The position numbers were made by a program, and so were the translations under genes. Below, piece by piece: positions 13,951 through 16,471 of a DNA stretch of 16,471 nucleotides. How positions within the stretch are numbered: the stretch's first letter is position 1; each line of letters opens with the position of its first letter. A model generated the notes under the pieces. The model was not told the DNA's origin. It ran no database searches and saw only the letters and a program-made list of their open reading frames with translations. The stretch lies in NCBI GenBank assembly GCA_023419055.1, contig JAEZYO010000945.1, positions 1-16,471 on the forward strand, written 5' to 3'. Source of the stretch: Pseudomonadota bacterium. Its GTDB lineage: Bacteria > Myxococcota > Polyangia > Polyangiales > Polyangiaceae.

Positions 13951-16455
13951 ATGCGGATCACGCCACGACTCTTCGCTTATTCGGCCTGGCTCTCGGCAGC
14001 GTTCTCGCTCGCGTGCGAGAACGACAACACCGTCGCGAGCGCGCGCCCGCACGAGAACTCGGGCGGCAGCGCCGGGAGCGGCTCCGGGGGGAGCTCGGGC
14101 GGGTCAGGTAGCTCTGCATCCGGCGGAACCAGCGGCGCCGAAGATCCGAGCTGCGTCGACGGCATCGAGAACGGCGATGAAGAGGACGTCGACTGCGGCG
14201 GCTCTTGCGGGCCCTGCTCCTGCTACGAGGAAGTCGGCGAGCACCTCGCTCGCTGCTCCGGTGAGTGCGTCGATCTCGACCAGGATCCGAACCACTGCGG
14301 CAGCTGCGGCGTGAGCTGCGAAGCCGGGACCCAGGGTTGCGTGAGCGGCGAGTGCGTCGAATGCAGCGGCACGCTGGGCCCGGAGCGATTTACGGAGAGC
14401 CTGGCCCCGTACACGCTCGGCATGAAGGTCCAGGTGGTCGACATCGACGGCGACTCGCAGAACGATCTGCTCTATTGCACCAGCACCGACGCGCCAACCT
14501 ATTCGGTGCGGGTCAAGCTGGGCGACGGCAAGGGTGGGTTCTCCGAGGAGCGCGAGCTCGTGGCCGGTCGAAACGCCGAGGTTTTCGATCTGAACGGGGA
14601 CCAGCGCGACGACATCGCCTTCATCGATGAAGACGGAGCGCTCGCCATCCTGTACGGCGAAGGACAGGGCGAGTTCACGGTGTCCGAGCCCCTGAGCGTC
14701 GGAGAGGGAGCGAACTCGCTCGCCATCGCGGACCTGAACCACGACCAACGCCCCGATATCGCGGTCGTCAACTACGACAGTAAGGACGTGAGCATCCTGC
14801 TCGCCGCGCCGGAAGCGGGCTTTTTGCCCGAGAAGCGCGTCGCGATCGAGCTCGCGGGAGGTCGCGTGCAAGCGCGAGACCTGAACCGAGACGGGCACGT
14901 CGACCTCGTCGTCGGCTGGGACGGGTTCCTCCAGAGCTTGTTCGGTGACGGAGAAGGCGGCTTTTCACTGGGACTCCTCGACGATCAAGTGCCGGTGCAG
15001 GACTTCACCCTGGCGGACCTCGACGGCAATGCCTGGCCGGATCTCGTCGTCGCGCTCGAGCGCAGCGTGAGCGACGACCCCTGGGTGCTCGGTAAAGTGG
15101 GCGTCTTGCTCGACTACAGCGGCCTCATTACGGCCGGCATGACGTATCACGTCGCCGGAGACGGACGGCAGCTCGCGATCGCAGACGTGAACGGCGACGG
15201 TCACCCCGACATCGGCGCGCTGAACATGCGCACGTCCGCCGTCGACGTCTTGATCGGGCGTGGAGACGGGACCCTGGATGCTCCACGCAGCTATGGCAGC
15301 AAACGCTTTCCGTTGGGCCTCGCCTTCGGCGATCTCGACCAAGACGCCATGCCGGATCTGGCCACGGTCGGCAACGAGGTCGAGGTCATCCTCAACGACG
15401 ACGGCCGCTTCGGGCATCGTGTCTATCCGACACTCAACAGTGCCAGGAGCTTGTTCATGGGCGATGTCACCGGCGACGGCGTGCTCGACGCGCTCGTCAC
15501 CAACACTTGGGGAGGCAACCTCGTCATCCACGAGGGCGTTCCCGGCGGCTTCCTGCGCGATCCAGTCCGCATCACCCACGACCCGGACAACACCGGCGGC
15601 TACGGCCCTCCCGTCGCCCTCGCCGACTTCGACGGCGACGGGGTGCTCGACATCGCCCTCGCGCGCGAAGGCGTCTCTTTCTACGGCCGCAACGCCGAAG
15701 GCGGCTTCGAGTGGCGAAACACCATCAGCTGGCCTGGTTACATCACGTCACTCGTCACGGGCGATCTCGACGCCGACGGCCAACCGGATCTCGTCGCCAC
15801 CGAAGGCTACACCGACACCCTCCGTGTCCGCCTCGGCAAACCCAACACCGAATTCGGCACGGCCACCACCTACACCACCGGCGACTGGCCGAACGACGCC
15901 GTCATCATGGACGTCAACCGTGACTCCGTCCTCGACGTCGTCGTCGCCAGCTTCTCCGCGAGCGAGCACGGCACCCTCGACGTCTTCATCGGTGACGGCA
16001 AAGGCGGCCTTACCCCTCGACCGCGCATCGACATCGATTCACACCCGCTGCGCCTCGCTCCCGCCGATCTCGATCGAGACGGCCAGCTCGACCTCATCGT
16101 CCGCTTTCGCGGCGGTTTTCACGTCCTGCGCGGCGACGGTGACGGCGGCTTCGCTCTCCTCTCCACCCAAGAGGACGGCTCGCTCAGCCTGAACGAGTAT
16201 GCTCACTCCCTGGTGGCTATCGAGGACTTCAGTGGCGACGGCCTCGTGGACGTCGCCGTCACGATCCCCGACGAAGCGCGCATCGCCCTCTTTCGTGGCA
16301 CCGGTGACGGAGGCCTGCTCGAGCCTCACCACTACCCGGTGGCACCGTCCGGCGCGATCGTGGCCGCCGATCTCGACGAGGACGGGCGCCCCGATCTCGC
16401 CGCGCTGGGCGGCGATCGAGTGGCGATCATCCTGAATCGGGCGCGTTGTGAGTAG
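13951..16455 (+). CDS. FG-GAP/VCBS repeat lipoprotein with Cys-rich N-terminal module
   Basis: The product has 834 residues from the ATG at 13951, which leaves a compact signal peptide ending SLAC with Cys22 as the probable lipidation site. The -3 Ser makes the lipobox non-ideal. An in-frame GTG at 13903 would add 16 polar residues. A Gly/Ser linker (about 38-64) is followed by a module with 13 Cys (68-138) of the VDCGGxC and HCGSCGxxC kind, frequent in myxobacterial surface proteins. Fourteen DxDxDG-type calcium loops then start near residues 164, 213, 261, 310, 356, 412, 461, 505, 559, 605, 654, 706, 759 and 807. These are FG-GAP propeller blades of about 49 residues. It is probably surface exposed and may bind a protein or polysaccharide. 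It lies last in the ECF operon. The DxDxDG repeats are probably calcium-stabilised. Confidence 0.9.
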   Translation: MRITPRLFAYSAWLSAAFSLACENDNTVASARPHENSGGSAGSGSGGSSGGSGSSASGGTSGAEDPSCVDGIENGDEEDVDCGGSCGPCSCYEEVGEHLARCSGECVDLDQDPNHCGSCGVSCEAGTQGCVSGECVECSGTLGPERFTESLAPYTLGMKVQVVDIDGDSQNDLLYCTSTDAPTYSVRVKLGDGKGGFSEERELVAGRNAEVFDLNGDQRDDIAFIDEDGALAILYGEGQGEFTVSEPLSVGEGANSLAIADLNHDQRPDIAVVNYDSKDVSILLAAPEAGFLPEKRVAIELAGGRVQARDLNRDGHVDLVVGWDGFLQSLFGDGEGGFSLGLLDDQVPVQDFTLADLDGNAWPDLVVALERSVSDDPWVLGKVGVLLDYSGLITAGMTYHVAGDGRQLAIADVNGDGHPDIGALNMRTSAVDVLIGRGDGTLDAPRSYGSKRFPLGLAFGDLDQDAMPDLATVGNEVEVILNDDGRFGHRVYPTLNSARSLFMGDVTGDGVLDALVTNTWGGNLVIHEGVPGGFLRDPVRITHDPDNTGGYGPPVALADFDGDGVLDIALAREGVSFYGRNAEGGFEWRNTISWPGYITSLVTGDLDADGQPDLVATEGYTDTLRVRLGKPNTEFGTATTYTTGDWPNDAVIMDVNRDSVLDVVVASFSASEHGTLDVFIGDGKGGLTPRPRIDIDSHPLRLAPADLDRDGQLDLIVRFRGGFHVLRGDGDGGFALLSTQEDGSLSLNEYAHSLVAIEDFSGDGLVDVAVTIPDEARIALFRGTGDGGLLEPHHYPVAPSGAIVAADLDEDGRPDLAALGGDRVAIILNRARCE

Positions 16456-16471
16456 CAGATCGAGTCGCACG

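Noticed and set aside
15260..16192. 310-codon plus-strand frame overlapping the propeller gene
   Set aside because: It is a shifted reading of C-ending codons in DxDxDG repeats, giving Ser/Thr/Pro/Arg-rich low complexity.

Overview
The window is GC-rich DNA with a strong bias for C or G at third codon positions. Its gene content includes a eukaryote-like Ser/Thr kinase next to a PP2C phosphatase, an ECF sigma operon with a lipoprotein built of FG-GAP repeats and Cys-rich modules, and a Y-family polymerase behind a LexA-type box. Together these point to a myxobacterium (Myxococcota), probably of the Polyangia/Sorangium type. This assignment is inferred from gene style and has not been tested with a marker gene. 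I see no rRNA, tRNA, CRISPR array, insertion sequence or phage gene.

Left edge (1-2367). A trypsin-like lipoprotein peptidase on the minus strand runs off the left edge. Its frame is open except for an amber codon at position 7, just after an ideal ribosome binding site, so it looks like a young pseudogene. Divergent to it is an MtfA-type zinc peptidase gene, overlapped by 4 bases (ATGA) by a gene for a secreted, probably beta-barrel, envelope protein.

Signalling block (2364-5577). A membrane Ser/Thr kinase (minus strand, six-helix membrane part at the N-terminus, kinase domain at the C-terminus) is divergent from a membrane-anchored PP2C phosphatase. They look like an opposing kinase/phosphatase pair sharing an upstream region of about 325 bases.

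Membrane and DNA-damage block (5633-10980). An MFS exporter is followed by a large GT-C-like membrane protein, an MmcQ/YjbR protein (minus), a DinB-type Y-family polymerase (plus) and a GFA-family zinc protein (minus). A 17-base site between yjbR and dinB matches, as I recall it, the Myxococcus LexA consensus at every position, and it sits between plausible -35 and -10 elements. This predicts SOS control of dinB.

ECF operon (11241-16455). Four genes lie nose to tail: an ECF sigma factor, a single-pass membrane protein with a TPR-like periplasmic end (probable anti-sigma), a secreted protein with a probable beta-barrel C-terminus, and a lipoprotein with a Cys-rich N-terminus and 14 DxDxDG-type repeats, enough for two seven-bladed propellers. 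This is the best candidate here for an undescribed system: a sigma/anti-sigma switch genetically linked to an envelope assembly.

Two convergent gene pairs (2364-2367 and 8814-8817) overlap by exactly four bases through their stop codons, and two plus-strand genes end inside terminator-like hairpins.
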